From contig CM049320.1 of the NCBI GenBank assembly GCA_026874595.1, positions 37,046,214 through 37,110,213 of the forward strand: a stretch of DNA of 64,000 nt, given 5' to 3'. The position numbers were made by a program, and so were the translations under genes. Below the pieces are notes generated by a model. It saw only the letters and a list, made by a program, of their open reading frames with translations, searched no databases and was not told the DNA's origin. Shown piece after piece: positions 12,700-23,339 of the stretch. The stretch comes from Sipunculus nudus (taxonomy: Eukaryota > Annelida > Sipuncula > Golfingiida > Sipunculidae). Numbering within the stretch: position 1 is the first letter of the stretch; every line of letters starts with the position of its first letter.

Positions 12700-12920
12700 A
12701 TTTATGAATTTCTGCTCCCACCGAATTTTGATCAACAGACATACTCCTCGGGCATTTTATTCCCCACGAGCAAACACGCCTAACGCTTCATCCTTTTTAG
12801 TACTGTGGGTTTCTTGTAGGAATATCAGCTGATCAGTCCTGTTATTTAACAAATAAAAAAGCTCTCTTCTTTTGTTATAATTTCCAATCCCTCTAACATT
12901 TAAAGTAAGTATTCTTATAT
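12700..12920 (-). pseudogene. LINE ORF2 endonuclease N-terminus
   Basis: Minus-strand translation reads RILTLNVRGIGNYNKRREL then LLNNRTDQLIFLQETHSTK. NVRG and LQETH are hallmark motifs of the L1-type endonuclease, with the Asn and Glu active-site residues present. The frame degenerates after about 50 codons and no later endonuclease motif was found. Confidence 0.8.
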
Positions 12921-13049
12921 CTGACACATGAATATAAATTCTCTGACTGAGCGACCATAGAAACGGGCGATAATATGGCGATGATTGTTTTGTTTTTTTT
13001 TTTTTCGTCCGGTGCGATGCACGTTTTCCATTAGTTGTTTTCTATAATC

Positions 13050-13695
13050 TGCGTTCAGTCCGTCTTGCTACCCTACTTCTTTTATCATTTTGGCCACCTC
13101 TGCTTTACAGTTTTCACCTGGATTTTCCCGGATACCCGAAACTCTCACATAGTGTTCGCTGGAGTGTCTTTCCATTTCATTCATTTTATCCTTTATACCT
13201 TTGGTTTGGCAAGTTGGTATTTTTGCTTTTTTTAACGCAGCATTTACTTTTATATTATTCTCTAATTTGCTTTTGTTTGTTTTCAATTTGCCCTGCGTAA
13301 ATTACAAACTGTTTAATGTGTCCTCTAACTTTTTGTCTGTAACTTATTTTCTATACCTTTAATTTGGGTTTTCACCTTAATCTTCTTTCAAATCCCTGCC
13401 AACATTTATTGAATGCTTTAATAATCTCTTGCGTAGACTCTCTAATAGTCTTTTCAATGTACTGTTAGAGGCCAGTATTGGGCTCTACTATATGAATGGG
13501 GTCAATGCAAGGTTGCTCACCTATTTCGCCGCTCTCTGTGTGATCACTCGGCTGCTCATCTTTGGATCCTGTAACATTCACATAACTGTCCATTGTAACG
13601 GTTCCTTGTTTACTTTTTTGGGTATCCTTTGTTCGTTTGGTCATTATCTTTGATTCCACCACAATATATATATCATGTTTAAAGTTTACTTTCAC
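13050..13695 (-). pseudogene. LINE ORF1 remnant (coiled coil plus RRM-like segment)
   Basis: The frame at 13,695-13,465 (76 aa) is a polar N-terminal region. A broken coiled-coil-like stretch follows (RESTQEIIKAFNKCWQGFE, about 13,450-13,390). The frame at 13,286-13,068 contains MNEMERHSSEHYVRVSGIRE then NPGENCKAEVAKMI, a typical beginning of the central RRM-like domain of L1-type ORF1 (ERxSR...RV.GIPE). Several stops and frameshifts separate the pieces. Confidence 0.7.
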
Positions 13696-13789
13696 CTTTA
13701 AATATCTGCAACTGTCGGAGCCCTTTAGAAGCGTGACTGCAAGCTCACTCTGACATGCGGAACCGAAAGTCCGCCAAATCTATATTGCT

Positions 13790-14340
13790 AACCTCTCATG
13801 AACATTTCTCAGTGCCATCTATAAGGCTATTCTATATTACCAACCCCTTACTGTCATTATCATATCATTCATACGACAATTCTAGATTACCAAACTCTCA
13901 CGGAAATGATCATGTTATCAATACGGCAATTCTATATTACCAACGTCTCATTGCTATTATCATGTCATCTGTACGGCAATTCTATATTACCAACCTCTCA
14001 TGGCCATTCTCGTGTCATCCATACGGCAATTCTATATTACCAACCTCTCACGGTCATTCTCATGCCATCTATACGGTTATTCTATATTGCCAACCTCTCA
14101 TGGCCATTGTCATGTCATCTGTACGGCTATTCAATATTACCAACCTCTTTTGGTCATTATCATGTCATCTACACGGCAATGCTATATTACCAACCTTTCA
14201 CGGTCTTTCTTATGCCATCTACACAGCAATTCTGTATTACCAACCACTCTTGGCCTTTATATTGTCAGCTATACGGTAGTTCTATATATTACCACCTTTC
14301 AGGACCATTTCTGGTATTCACTGCATTTTCTTCTATGACT
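13790..14340. repeat. 49-bp minisatellite, about 11 units
   Basis: Units of 49-50 bp of the type TTCTATATTACCAACCTCTC plus a GGCCATTCTCATGTCATC block, starting near 13829, 13881, 13930, 13979, 14028, 14079, 14129, 14179, 14228 and 14279. All three plus-strand frames are largely open because the monomer lacks stops, which explains the 112-200 aa frames here. The array lies just 5' of the LINE fragment that reads leftward from 13,700. Confidence 0.9.
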
Positions 14341-14399
14341 ATTACTCATAAAGCTAAGTTCACCTACCTAAGTATTGCACTTTCCTCACTTGCAACTTC

Positions 14400-15330
14400 T
14401 GGATTGAGACTTCCATCATCTTCACTCTTCTTCGCTTTGTCCGTCCGGGCTTCCTGGCGTCCTGCCGTCCGGGCGTCTGGCCGTCCGTTAGCAGGGCACA
14501 AATCGTAACTGCAGGTCCTAGAAACTTCTAAGTGAACATCCAGGGAGGTCAATAAAAAATCTCCTTGGACACCTGAAATTCGGTCACTGCGACCTATATT
14601 CTCCGAGCTTTGGGTCTTGAAAGTACCCAGCAGAATAATAAAAAATTTGATACAAAACCTCCAATATCTTGATAATTAATGCATGGATTGTCATGTCATT
14701 GTCATCCACACAAATTTGTTTCCAGATGATAACTCTAGGTTGGATTGACATATGGATTTCAAACTTGACTTACATATGGCCCACCACTAAAGCAAGAACA
14801 TATATGATTTTGGAGTCACAAGATCAAAGGTCAAGGTCACAGGACTCACTTATTTAAACAGATTATGGCTGCATTTTAAGCCAAGCTTTTCATCTCAAAC
14901 TTTCAATCTTGCGCATTTAGCTGACTTGCCAGGATGGGGAGAGCATAAATGAATTTGGGGTCACATGGGCAAAGGTTAAGGTCACAGGAGCCATCTGTTC
15001 ACAAATTAATTTCCAGATGATAACTCCAGTTTATTTTGACATATTGGTACCAAACTTAACTTATATATGACTCACCACTAAAGTAGGACACCGTGTCAAT
15101 TTTGGGGTCCAACGGTCAAAGGTCAAGGTCACAGGACCCACAGCTTTAGAAAGATTGTGGATGCATTTTAAGCAAAACTGTTCATCTCAATCCCCTTCCA
15201 TCATCAACATTTGCTGCATCTGCCAATAGGGGAAGATTCCTTTTGATTTTGGGGTCAGTAGGTCGAAGGTTAAGGTCACATGGCCCATCCATTCACAAAT
15301 TATTTTATGGATGAAAACTCCAGTTTGGGT
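14400..15330 (+). repeat. Dispersed repeat, AGGTCA-rich family
   Basis: Shares GTTAGCAGGGCACAAATCGTAAC and TCTCCTTG-type text with 130-1330. Its core units, about 145 bp, each carry a GGTCAAGGTCACAGG-like block (near 14826, 14976, 15117, 15267). Confidence 0.75.
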
Positions 15331-15894
15331 AGTCAGGCGGGCTACAGAACTTCGTCGCCGTGCTTAATTTAACACATTTCCTTATAAGCAAATACCATGG
15401 CTACAAACTGTCTGGTCTGAGAGACAATGGGAGGGTCTTCACGACAACTGACTTGCTGGTGTAGCACATTGATACCACCGTCTGTGTTTTATTCTGAATA
15501 GCAATTCAAAACATACAGTCACTTAATTGCGAAACATATATTAGGTAAGAAACTATTGACATTAATCGTGGTGATCTGTAATTCAGTACTACATCCACTG
15601 GTTGCTCCTTTATCGCTGAAATTGTTATCAAAGCAATGGTTGCAGAACATCAGGGATTTCAAACGTAGATTAAGTTGCACAATGTGACACCCGGTTGTTT
15701 TAGTATAATTATTAACCCTGTACCCAGGCCCGTTGTTGAACTTGCCATGCCAAGCAATAGTTAAGGTGAAGGAGTTATAGAACGACTAAGGTATATACCC
15801 GCTATGTATGAATCCCTTTTCGTTAATGATGTATCTTCGCGTCAATGCTAATGTGTTCAAAATTACCCTCGCATGTGGAAAAATACCGACCCAT
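15331..15894. other. No gene seen
   Basis: No ORF, repeat or RNA signature recognised. Confidence 0.5.
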
Positions 15895-17130
15895 TTTAGC
15901 TCAGCTGACTGTAAATAAGTCATCTGAGCTATAGCGATCACTCTTTGTACGTCGTCCGTCCGGCCGTGTCCTCTTTAACAAGGCACAAATCGTGACCACT
16001 GGACCTGGAATCTTCTTACTATGTATCCAGAGAGGTCCATGAAAAATCTCCTTGGAAAACTGGAATTAGGTTCTGTTACCCATATTCTTCAAGCTATGGG
16101 GCTCCGAAGTACCCCCCAGAAAAATTAAAAAATTGATACAAAAACTCAAGTATCTAAATAACTAATGCATTGATCACCATGATTCTTTGCATGGATATTT
16201 ATCATGGAGTGTTTCATCATTTTCTGCAGCCTGGTGGCGCCACCTGTATTTTTCGATTTTTTTCTCTATTTTTGAGAGCTCAAAAGATGCAGTCATCTGT
16301 TAACAGGGCACAAATAGTAACCGCTAGACCTGGAATCTTCTAATTTTATATTCAGATAGGTCCATGAAAAGTCTCCTTTAAAACCTGGAATAAGATCTCT
16401 GTTACCCATATTCTTCAAGCTATGGGGCTCCAAAGTTCCTCCAAGAATTATGATAAAACTTGATACAAAACCTCAAATATCTGAACAACTAATGCATTGA
16501 TCACCATGATCATTGCAAGGATATTAATCATGGAGTGTTTCATCAATTTTTGCAGACTTGTGGCGCCACCTGTATTTCTTTTTTTTCGATTTTTTCTCTA
16601 TTTTAGATATTAAAAGATGCCGTCATCTGTTAACAGGGCATAAATCGTAACCGCTGTACCTGGAATCTTCTAACTTTACCACCGGACAGGTCGTTGAAAT
16701 GTCTCCTTGAAAACATAGAATAAGGTCTCTGTTGCTCATATCCTTTAAGCTATGGGACTCCGAAGTACCCCCAAGAATAATGAAAAATTTGTTATAAAAT
16801 CTCCAATATCTGAACAACTAATACATTGATCACCATGGTTCTTTGCATGAATATTGATCATGGAGTGTTTCATCAGTTTCTGCAGACTGGTGGCACCACC
16901 CGTATTTTTTTCTATGTTTTTTTACGATTTTTTATTCTCTATCTTTGAGACCTTAAAAGATGCAGTCATCTGTTAACAGGGCACAAATCATAAACGCTGG
17001 ACCTGGAATCTTCTAAATTGACATCTAGATAGGTCCATGAAAAGTGTCTTTGAAAACCTAGTATTAGTTCTCTGTTGCCCATATTCTTTAAGCTATGGGG
17101 CTCCGAAGTACCCCCCCCCCCCAGAATACT
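15895..17130 (+). repeat. 335-bp tandem repeat element
   Basis: Begins TTAGCTCAGCTGACTG followed by AGTCATCTGAGCTATAGCGATC, then four units of about 330-345 bp marked by TTAACAGGGCACAAAT (near 15,977, 16,300, 16,632, 16,974) and by CTGGTGGCGCCACCTGTATT. The last unit is cut short near a poly-C tract at about 17,111. The same unit recurs at 58,100-59,105. Confidence 0.85.
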
Positions 17131-17394
17131 GGTGGCGCTTCCTTTTTTATTTATTTATTTTTTAGGCATCTCAGACTCTGTTCTCTTTGCTATATAGATT
17201 TTTTAAGCCCAGGTTTTCATCACCTTAGGAAACTTTGACATTGCCTAATTTGTACAGAACTTATAACAGATACAACATTGACAAAACAATACACACAAAC
17301 AACAGCTCTTTTCTTTAAATTACTCTCAAGTGGCTTTTGGTCCACCTATAAGTCTTCTGATATCATGAATGAAAACAATTCTGTGCCCTTGCAA

Positions 17395-17535
17395 GGTATT
17401 TTTTTTAAATATACGCACATTCATATACACACATGTATGTATATACATATGTATAAACACACATAATTATATATACCTCCATATACACATATATTGTTAT
17501 GAACATACATTCTAACACACACACGCATACACATC
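17395..17535. repeat. TA/CA-rich simple sequence
   Basis: Interrupted CATATACACA/TATGTATA repeats. Confidence 0.8.
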
Positions 17536-17901
17536 CCGTTTACAAATGTTTACAAACATTTTCCTTTTAGATACAGGTACTTTTATTCTACCATACTCGT
17601 GTCGTTATTTGCTCTTTTTATCAAAGGCAGAATAGGTTCCCATTTTTTTTGCATATACATTAAACTTTCCACATTTCCTAGCTATTATCTTCTCAATGTT
17701 TTCTATTTCAATTATCTTTTTTTTTCAAGACTAAAAAGAGGTTCTCCCTTTTCTTGTCTCGTTGTTGAAATAGTATTATTTTAAACATTAAAACAATGTG
17801 ATTTAGGAGTATGTTCTCTTCTACTACAAGCAATTTGCCATAGATGATATTTTCAAGTTTAAATTCTTGCAAATCCAATTTTTCATCTCGAAGCCATCTT
17901 C

Positions 17902-18480
17902 CTAACTTTTTATAAAGACATTTTGCATAAACACATTAAAAAAAATGATATGGGTTATGGATTCAATATGGGTATAACAATAAGAGCACCGCGGGGAATC
18001 GCTAAGCTTCCACTTGTACAGATTCTCGTTCACTGCAAGATAATTATTAACTAATTTGTCAAGAAATTCTCTACTATATGGGTCTTTCGTTGTTACATAT
18101 ATGCCTTTATATACCTCCTCCAAAGTTATTGTGAAATTATGTTTTTTATTTAATTCCTCCAAGGATTTTTGTGCTGTAGGTTTCTTTGCGACTGTTTTAA
18201 TAATTGAGCTAAACACCTGTTTTGAGGTAATCTTTTGTATGTCTTTCAGACCGCATATTGTAAGTAATTTGGGCGGCATATTTTTGGTTGGGCCAGTTCG
18301 CTGATTTTCTTATATAATATCAATCCATGCCTTCGGTATTGCTCTTTTAAGTGAAAACCTTGTTAAGATATCAATACTGTTTGCATTATTCATTTTTAAT
18401 TGTTGACATGTTTTCAGTGAGCCATCGTCATGTATAATATCTCTGATTTGTTTCAAATGAAATTTGTTCAAGTTACTTTA
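17902..18480 (-). pseudogene. LINE ORF2 C-terminal region
   Basis: The 125-aa frame at 18,279-17,902 includes TSKQVFSSIIKTVAKKPTAQ and ends with NLYKWKLSDSPRCSYCYTHI followed by ESITHIIFF. This is the Cys/His region (CxxC...H) typical of L1-type ORF2 ends, with the last Cys replaced (FFNV). It confirms that the 17.9-20.75 kb remnant reaches the 3' end of ORF2. Confidence 0.75.
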
Positions 18481-18789
18481 ATAGATTGATTTTCTGTTTA
18501 CCTTTATATACACATTCCATAATGGTTGAATTGACACCTTCTCAAAGATGCATGGTATTGAGTTTGTATATGATGCCCAGTTTTGAAGCAATTTGTATAG
18601 AAATCTGGCAATTTAGTTGGGAGTCTTGTGACGTCAAAATTGAACCTATGCAATTTAATCCCCCAATGGATGATAATCTGGAATTTAAGAGTGCTCTGAG
18701 CTGGCTTTTTGAATCAATTTGCAACCTCTTTACCCACCTTATTCTTTGAGTACTTAAACGACATGAAAAGTCACACATTTTCAGACCTC

Positions 18790-19240
18790 CATCATAAAGA
18801 TCTAATATTGCAGTGGAATGTTAAACCTTAGATTTTTTATTTTTCCAAATGAACTTATTTAGAAGATACTTTACCTTCTCTATAATATGTGATGGAGGAT
18901 CAAGAAAGTTTGAAAGCTGAAGTAGTTTTGACAAGGCTAATGACTTCCATAAATAGACAGATTTCTGCTCCTCAAACAATTTAAAATAGTATTCAAGTTT
19001 TGATAATGGCCTGTTTCTGGCTTGGTGTCAGTTCTCCTACTGTAAAATTAACATTTAAGCATTCTGTTAATAGATCACCAAGTTCTTTAAAAAACCTAAA
19101 TAAAATTCTTTAGATTAACCGTCATTGCCTGGAGATTCAATGTTTTTCATATCATTTAACGCCTTTTCAACCTCACCCACTGTCACCATACCCTCACATA
19201 AACCCTTCTCTTCTTTAGAAATCTGCGGTAGATTGTTTTA
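18790..19240 (-). pseudogene. LINE ORF2 RT flanks with the RT core deleted
   Basis: Minus-strand text at 19,200-19,110 translates as VGEVEKALNDMKNIESPGND, the conserved block preceding LINE RT (EA...MKNNKSPGxDG). At 19,080-19,000 it continues ECLNVNFTVGELTPSQKQA, the next RT block. The following residues are already LWKSLALSKLLQL and LNKFIWKNKKSK, which in intact LINEs lie some 400 residues later, after the catalytic domain. The deletion point is near 18,990-19,020. No YxDD motif is present. Confidence 0.8.
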
Positions 19241-19305
19241 AATAATTACGACAATGATCCAAAGTACATTTTGTCTGGTCTTTGAATTTACCTGAATAAA
19301 TTTTT

Positions 19306-19650
19306 TTATAAAGCACATAGTATTTCTTTATTCTCTGATATTTCCGAATTAATTAATAAGAAAGATGCTCCTTGAATAGAGCAATGGAGAATAATATATC
19401 TGCCATTGTGATCTATATGTAAAGATATTTCAGAATAATCTAGTATATGACCAATATAAATACTAACACCACAGCTTCTATTAGTATTATGGGAAAAATA
19501 ACTTTTTTGTTTCCACTGATTTTTCCAAGATGTCTCATCGTCTTTCGTGGAGTGAGTCTCTTGCAAAAAACTTATACCCTCTGACATCTTATGGTTTACA
19601 AGCCAATAAAATACTATCATCCTTTTAAAATATTTTCTAAGACCTCGCAC
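19306..19650 (-). pseudogene. LINE ORF2 endonuclease, N-terminal half
   Basis: 114 open codons. Residues 1-35 contain GISFLQETHSTKDDE, matching the LQETH catalytic-Glu motif. NRSCGVSIYIGHIL follows, then GRYIILHCSI, as in L1-type apurinic endonucleases. Reading ends near the point where Asp/His motifs should follow; the downstream text jumps to the pre-RT linker. Confidence 0.8.
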
Positions 19651-20059
19651 AATTAGTGTTGCAAGGGAAAAAATAATATTTTATCATTCAGTGAGTCTAT
19701 TCTTCTTGTGTGTTGATAACTCATATCTGAGAACAAAAGTTACAATACAGATCTTTAGTTTTAGAACCATATTAAAGAGCTGCTGACATTGAAGAAAACA
19801 AGGAAAACATTTAAACACAAAGAACTGACGCATGTCATCATATCTATCGTACTTCGTTTGCTCCTTTATATGAATGGTTATACTTTTTAATTTCATAATA
19901 ATTTTCAGATAACAATGTGTATATTCGGTCAATTTCTAGCCAGAATGGTGTCAAGTAAAACACCATACTTGATCTGGTGAATTTTCGGCTGGTTATTCTT
20001 TACATATATTTTGTCATCCTATGTCCATGATGTTGTGACTCTCGGGTCATTCTCTACTC

Positions 20060-20751
20060 TGTTAAGCAACATTTGCATTTCAATACTCATGTCATCAACA
20101 ATCAGTGTTTTGTTCCTTTGAATTTCCTACGTTCTCTCATCACCCTGATTTTGTCATCTCTCCTAATAAATTTAACAATGATAGGACGAGGTCCTTTTCT
20201 ATACTTTTCATTGAATGAACCTAGACGATGTGCCACATCAATATCCCTCTCACGCAGATGTACCCCAAGTGTCCTCTCATATAGTCTCAGGACTGTTGCT
20301 CTACAATCTTCGTTTCTGTCACCCTATATCACCCCATATATTTTAATATTTGACCTACGTGAATATTGTTCATTTTGGACAGATTTGGTCTTAGCTTCCA
20401 ATGATTATTTGTGTCCTTAAGCTGATCTTGCATTAGTTCAGAATCTTTCTTCAGTGTCTCTAATTCCTTTCTCAAATTTTCATTCTCTCTCTCCAGGTTA
20501 GTCACTTGATCCTCAAGTTGTAAAGTCCTTTTATCTATCTTTTTATTTATTTTAAAGATAATTTCAACTTTCAACTGGTTTAACATTTCTTGAATCTTAG
20601 ATTCAGTGACAGAAGCCATATCTGGTTCCTCCTCCCCCTCAGTTGAGCTAATAGATAGATACTGTTTCAGTTTCTTATAATCTAGCTGTGGTGATGTAAA
20701 GGAGGATAATGGGGATGACATGGACCTCTCTCGTTTTTTGTCAACACTCAT
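20060..20751 (-). pseudogene. LINE ORF1 (coiled coil, RRM-like, C-terminal domain)
   Basis: The first 140 codons are open: a Ser-rich start, an acidic stretch (STEGEEEPD), and a clear coiled coil with heptads (LEDQVTNLERENENLRKEL). A frameshift follows; the shifted frame reads EQYSRRSNIKIYGV, the start of the RRM-like domain. About 15 codons later comes DIDVAHRLGSFNEK and RPIIVKFIRRDDKIRVM, the classic L1 ORF1 C-terminal signature. So all three ORF1 domains are present, but the gene is broken by one frameshift and one stop near 20,330. The protein would act as an RNA-binding trimer in the element's RNP. Confidence 0.85.
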
Positions 20752-21093
20752 AATAAATTTTCACTTCGACCATAACAAACATTCATTTTGGAGCAAACGA
20801 ATCACACCCTTACAAACACATTACGATGCATATTGTATGTACCTGCTTATTTATCAGGTGGGATTGAACATGTCAGCCTAAAATTGTGCATGTCCATACA
20901 TTTCAAATTGTTTCGTTGTATACAAGACTGATGTCGTCCACCTACAATTGTAATGCAGTAAATGTAATCCAGTAATTTTCAAATATGGTCAAGGATGTTA
21001 TCATAGAAGCAATATACCTGATGTATATCCCATTGCACCAGTTCGCATTAGGCCTCCAGGCCTTGTTCAGAGTGTAACTGTATTCATTTAAAG

Positions 21094-21288
21094 GAAACCT
21101 ATCATTTGGAAAAGAAAACATGACCACAGCTGTGTTGAAGTGTGAAGCGGAGAATGGATTGATTGGTCTTGAGAATTATCCTGATATCAATAAGCTCATG
21201 AAGAAAAACAGATTCAAAGATGTCTGGATAGAGTTCAATGTCACGAACGTAATTGCAAAATGGAAATTCCTAGACAACAAAGATGTCA
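21094..21288 (+). CDS. C-type lectin domain gene, exon encoding first half of CTLD 1
   Basis: This exon is read as GA|AAC... after the acceptor TTCATTTAAAG and ends at GATGTCA before the donor GTAAGTG (21,289). Both borders are phase 1. The 64 codons include LSFGKENMTTAVLKCEAENG, where Cys is the first canonical CTLD cysteine after helix 1, then LIGLENYPDINKLM and KDVWIEF, the WI(G) strand. A stop lies just upstream in this frame, so the acceptor must be at or after 21,093. The acceptor choice is inferred and a second AG exists near 21,137. No signal-peptide exon was found further upstream, where a LINE remnant occupies 17.9-20.75 kb. CTLD proteins are usually secreted or membrane-bound binding proteins. 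No EPN or QPD sugar motif is seen, so carbohydrate binding is not implied. Confidence 0.7.
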
Positions 21289-21587
21289 GTAAGTGATTAC
21301 ATTATTACTACTCTCTCAAACTGAACGTTATACTCTTGCGTATATAGGGGAAACACCAACACAATTATATTTCGTCATTAACATCGTAATAATAATATTT
21401 CACAATGATTGAGTATTTCACAATCAACCTATTCACCGCACCGCTGAACCCAGTTAGAACCCATTGTGAAGAATAAAATAGGTCATTTCAACAAAGGTAT
21501 AGAAAATGTTTCCACGAACCTTAACTTTGCTCACATGTGAACATGTTTTGTTTATATATATATTTTTTTCATTTTCATCTTATCCAG

Positions 21588-21710
21588 GAAATCCCAGAGA
21601 GTATTTCCAGAGAGAAACGGTGCCACTAACATGTGGGACGGTGCACCTTGGAAACGAATATTTTGCCGATAGAAACTGTTTCAAATCTGGGTACTACGCC
21701 CTGTGTCAGA
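21588..21710 (+). CDS. C-type lectin domain gene, exon encoding second half of CTLD 1
   Basis: A polypyrimidine tract (TTTTTTTCATTTTCATCTTATCCAG) precedes the exon and GTAAGTG follows it. The reading phase is 1 on both sides and joins cleanly to the previous exon. It encodes FQRETVPLTCGTVHLGNEYF then ADRNCFKSGYYALCQ. The three cysteines fit CTLD Cys 2, 3 and 4, so with the previous exon all four canonical cysteines are present. The downstream intron runs 17,395 bp to 39,105 and is filled with antisense retrotransposons. Confidence 0.8.
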
Positions 21711-21974
21711 GTAAGTGTATATTTTTTTTATGTTTATGACGTCTTAACCCTTTAGCTAATTGTGATGTCTTTCAATTATCGAGGGATGAATTACCATCAA
21801 ATATGAATCACTTACTGCAATTTACGTTTTCACACTTAACTTGTACACGGACTACAATGTCAAGTTCCCAATGATAACAATATGGTAAACGGAATAAACA
21901 AAGAAAACGTATTTCTGAGTTTACCTATATTAAATGAAAATATAAAGCCTGACTAGATATGGTGTACATGTTAG

Positions 21975-23290
21975 ATGTTTAGCTAATCTTACTGTAAGTC
22001 ATCTTAGCTATAATGGTCACACTATGTCAGTTGTAGGGGTTGAATATTGGGGTTCTAGTTAAGTGAGATGTCTCAACTTTTTCTCGAAGAATATATAATT
22101 CTTTTCCTGCACGTTCTCATGATATGGCATGCCCCTGATGGTGTATCTCTCAGGTGGATTTTAGCTCTATTTACTATAAGTGAACTGAGCTTAACCTTAT
22201 ATTGGACCTCCAAAAGAGACATTACAATGAGCTCCTTTCACATAAAGTAAGACATTTCTAGATCGAACCATTACGATTTGTGCATTTTTCGACTTTCTGT
22301 GTGCTCAAAAGTAAATTTTCCGCTTGTAGCTCACAGTATTTAGGTCATCATGCATTACCTAATACCAGGTGCTGATGGATATCTGCCAAAGATCTCCGTC
22401 TATTATATGTGCCCATCTGACTGTCTGGCGCTCAAAATTGTTCTATTTATTTATTTATTTATTTTTTTGCCAGTAGCCCGTAAAACATAGAACTTAACAC
22501 AGGTTTCCGAGGAGATTCAACCAGGATTTATCTGAATGATACGTAGAAGATTCCAGGGTTAATGGAGAGAATGTGTACCCTGTCTGATTGCTGCTCAAAA
22601 TCATGCTGTTAGCTAGTAGTCACAGAATGTGGGTCAACATGATCCTTTCCAAGGAAATTTGCCCAAGACCTCTCGAGAAGTTGTGTAAGGAGAATCTAGG
22701 CCTAACGTAAACAATTTGTGCCCATCTGACGTAAAGTGTGTTCAAATCGTGTTTGCTGGTTCTATAGCTTGCAGAATAACGATCACCGTGACCTATTCTA
22801 TGTTTCGGATGAGATTTTCCCATAACTTCTCTTAAAGTTATGGTAGGAGATTCTCGAAATAACAGATACTACTTAAATTTGCCCTAGCTGACTTCCTGCG
22901 TGCTCAAAATCATTGTATATCATTGAATATAGGTCACAATAACCAATGGTTTTAGGTTTCCAATGAGATTTTCCCAGAACCTCCGTAAATGTTGTTTTAC
23001 ATGTTTGAAGGGTTAACTGATTCAAATCGTGTCCTTGCCTGACTGTCTGGATGCTTAAAATCATGCTTTTGGCTTGTATCTCGCAGAATATAGGTCACGT
23101 ACCATGACTTAGTTTCAAATTTTCAAGCATAGATTTCTAGAAACTCCCTCTATGTTAGAAGATTCTAGGCCAATCGCATACACTTTTTACCCATCTGACG
23201 AACACGGTGCTCAGATCATGTTTTTTGCTCTGCCGACTAAAAGTCATCTGAGCTATAGTAATGATCCTCTGTCTGTCCCTTCGTTAGAAT
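21975..23290 (+). repeat. ~150-bp tandem element between two TCATCTGAGCTATAG motifs
   Basis: About six diverged units, recognisable by a TAGCTCGCAGAATATAGGTCAC-like block (near 22,325, 22,470, 22,610, 22,760, 22,910, 23,070). Both ends carry the family motif: AAGTCATCTTAGCTATAATGG at about 21,995 and AAGTCATCTGAGCTATAGTAAT at about 23,240, in the same orientation. It lies in the long CTLD-gene intron. Confidence 0.65.
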
Positions 23291-23339
23291 TGCACAAACA
23301 TTCAGACCAACAAATAAAAAAATCAACATTCAGTTAGAT

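Larger units (their letters stand above)
12690..13700 (-). mobile_element. 5' fragment of an L1/Tx1-like LINE
   Basis: On the minus strand an ORF1 remnant (about 13,695-13,050) is followed by the first ~70 codons of ORF2 (about 12,920-12,700). The rest of ORF2 is absent, so this copy is truncated at its 3' side or was deleted. ORF1 also seems to lack its C-terminal domain, because the endonuclease start follows the central RRM-like segment after only about 130 bp. Confidence 0.75.
17880..20755 (-). mobile_element. L1/Tx1-like LINE with internal deletions
   Basis: Minus-strand order is ORF1 (20,751 to about 20,060), a spacer, ORF2 endonuclease N-half (19,650-19,306), the region just before the RT core (about 19,240-19,030), then directly the post-RT region (about 19,000-18,790) and the C-terminal Cys/His region (about 18,280-17,910). 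The second half of the endonuclease and the whole catalytic RT core are missing, and frameshifts are frequent. The copy lies immediately upstream of the first visible CTLD exon, in the opposite orientation to that gene. Confidence 0.85.

Noticed and set aside
13755-14508. Overlapping 112-200 aa plus-strand ORFs
   Set aside because: All frames are open because a 49-bp repeat lacks stop codons; the unit is not a multiple of three and no protein family is visible.
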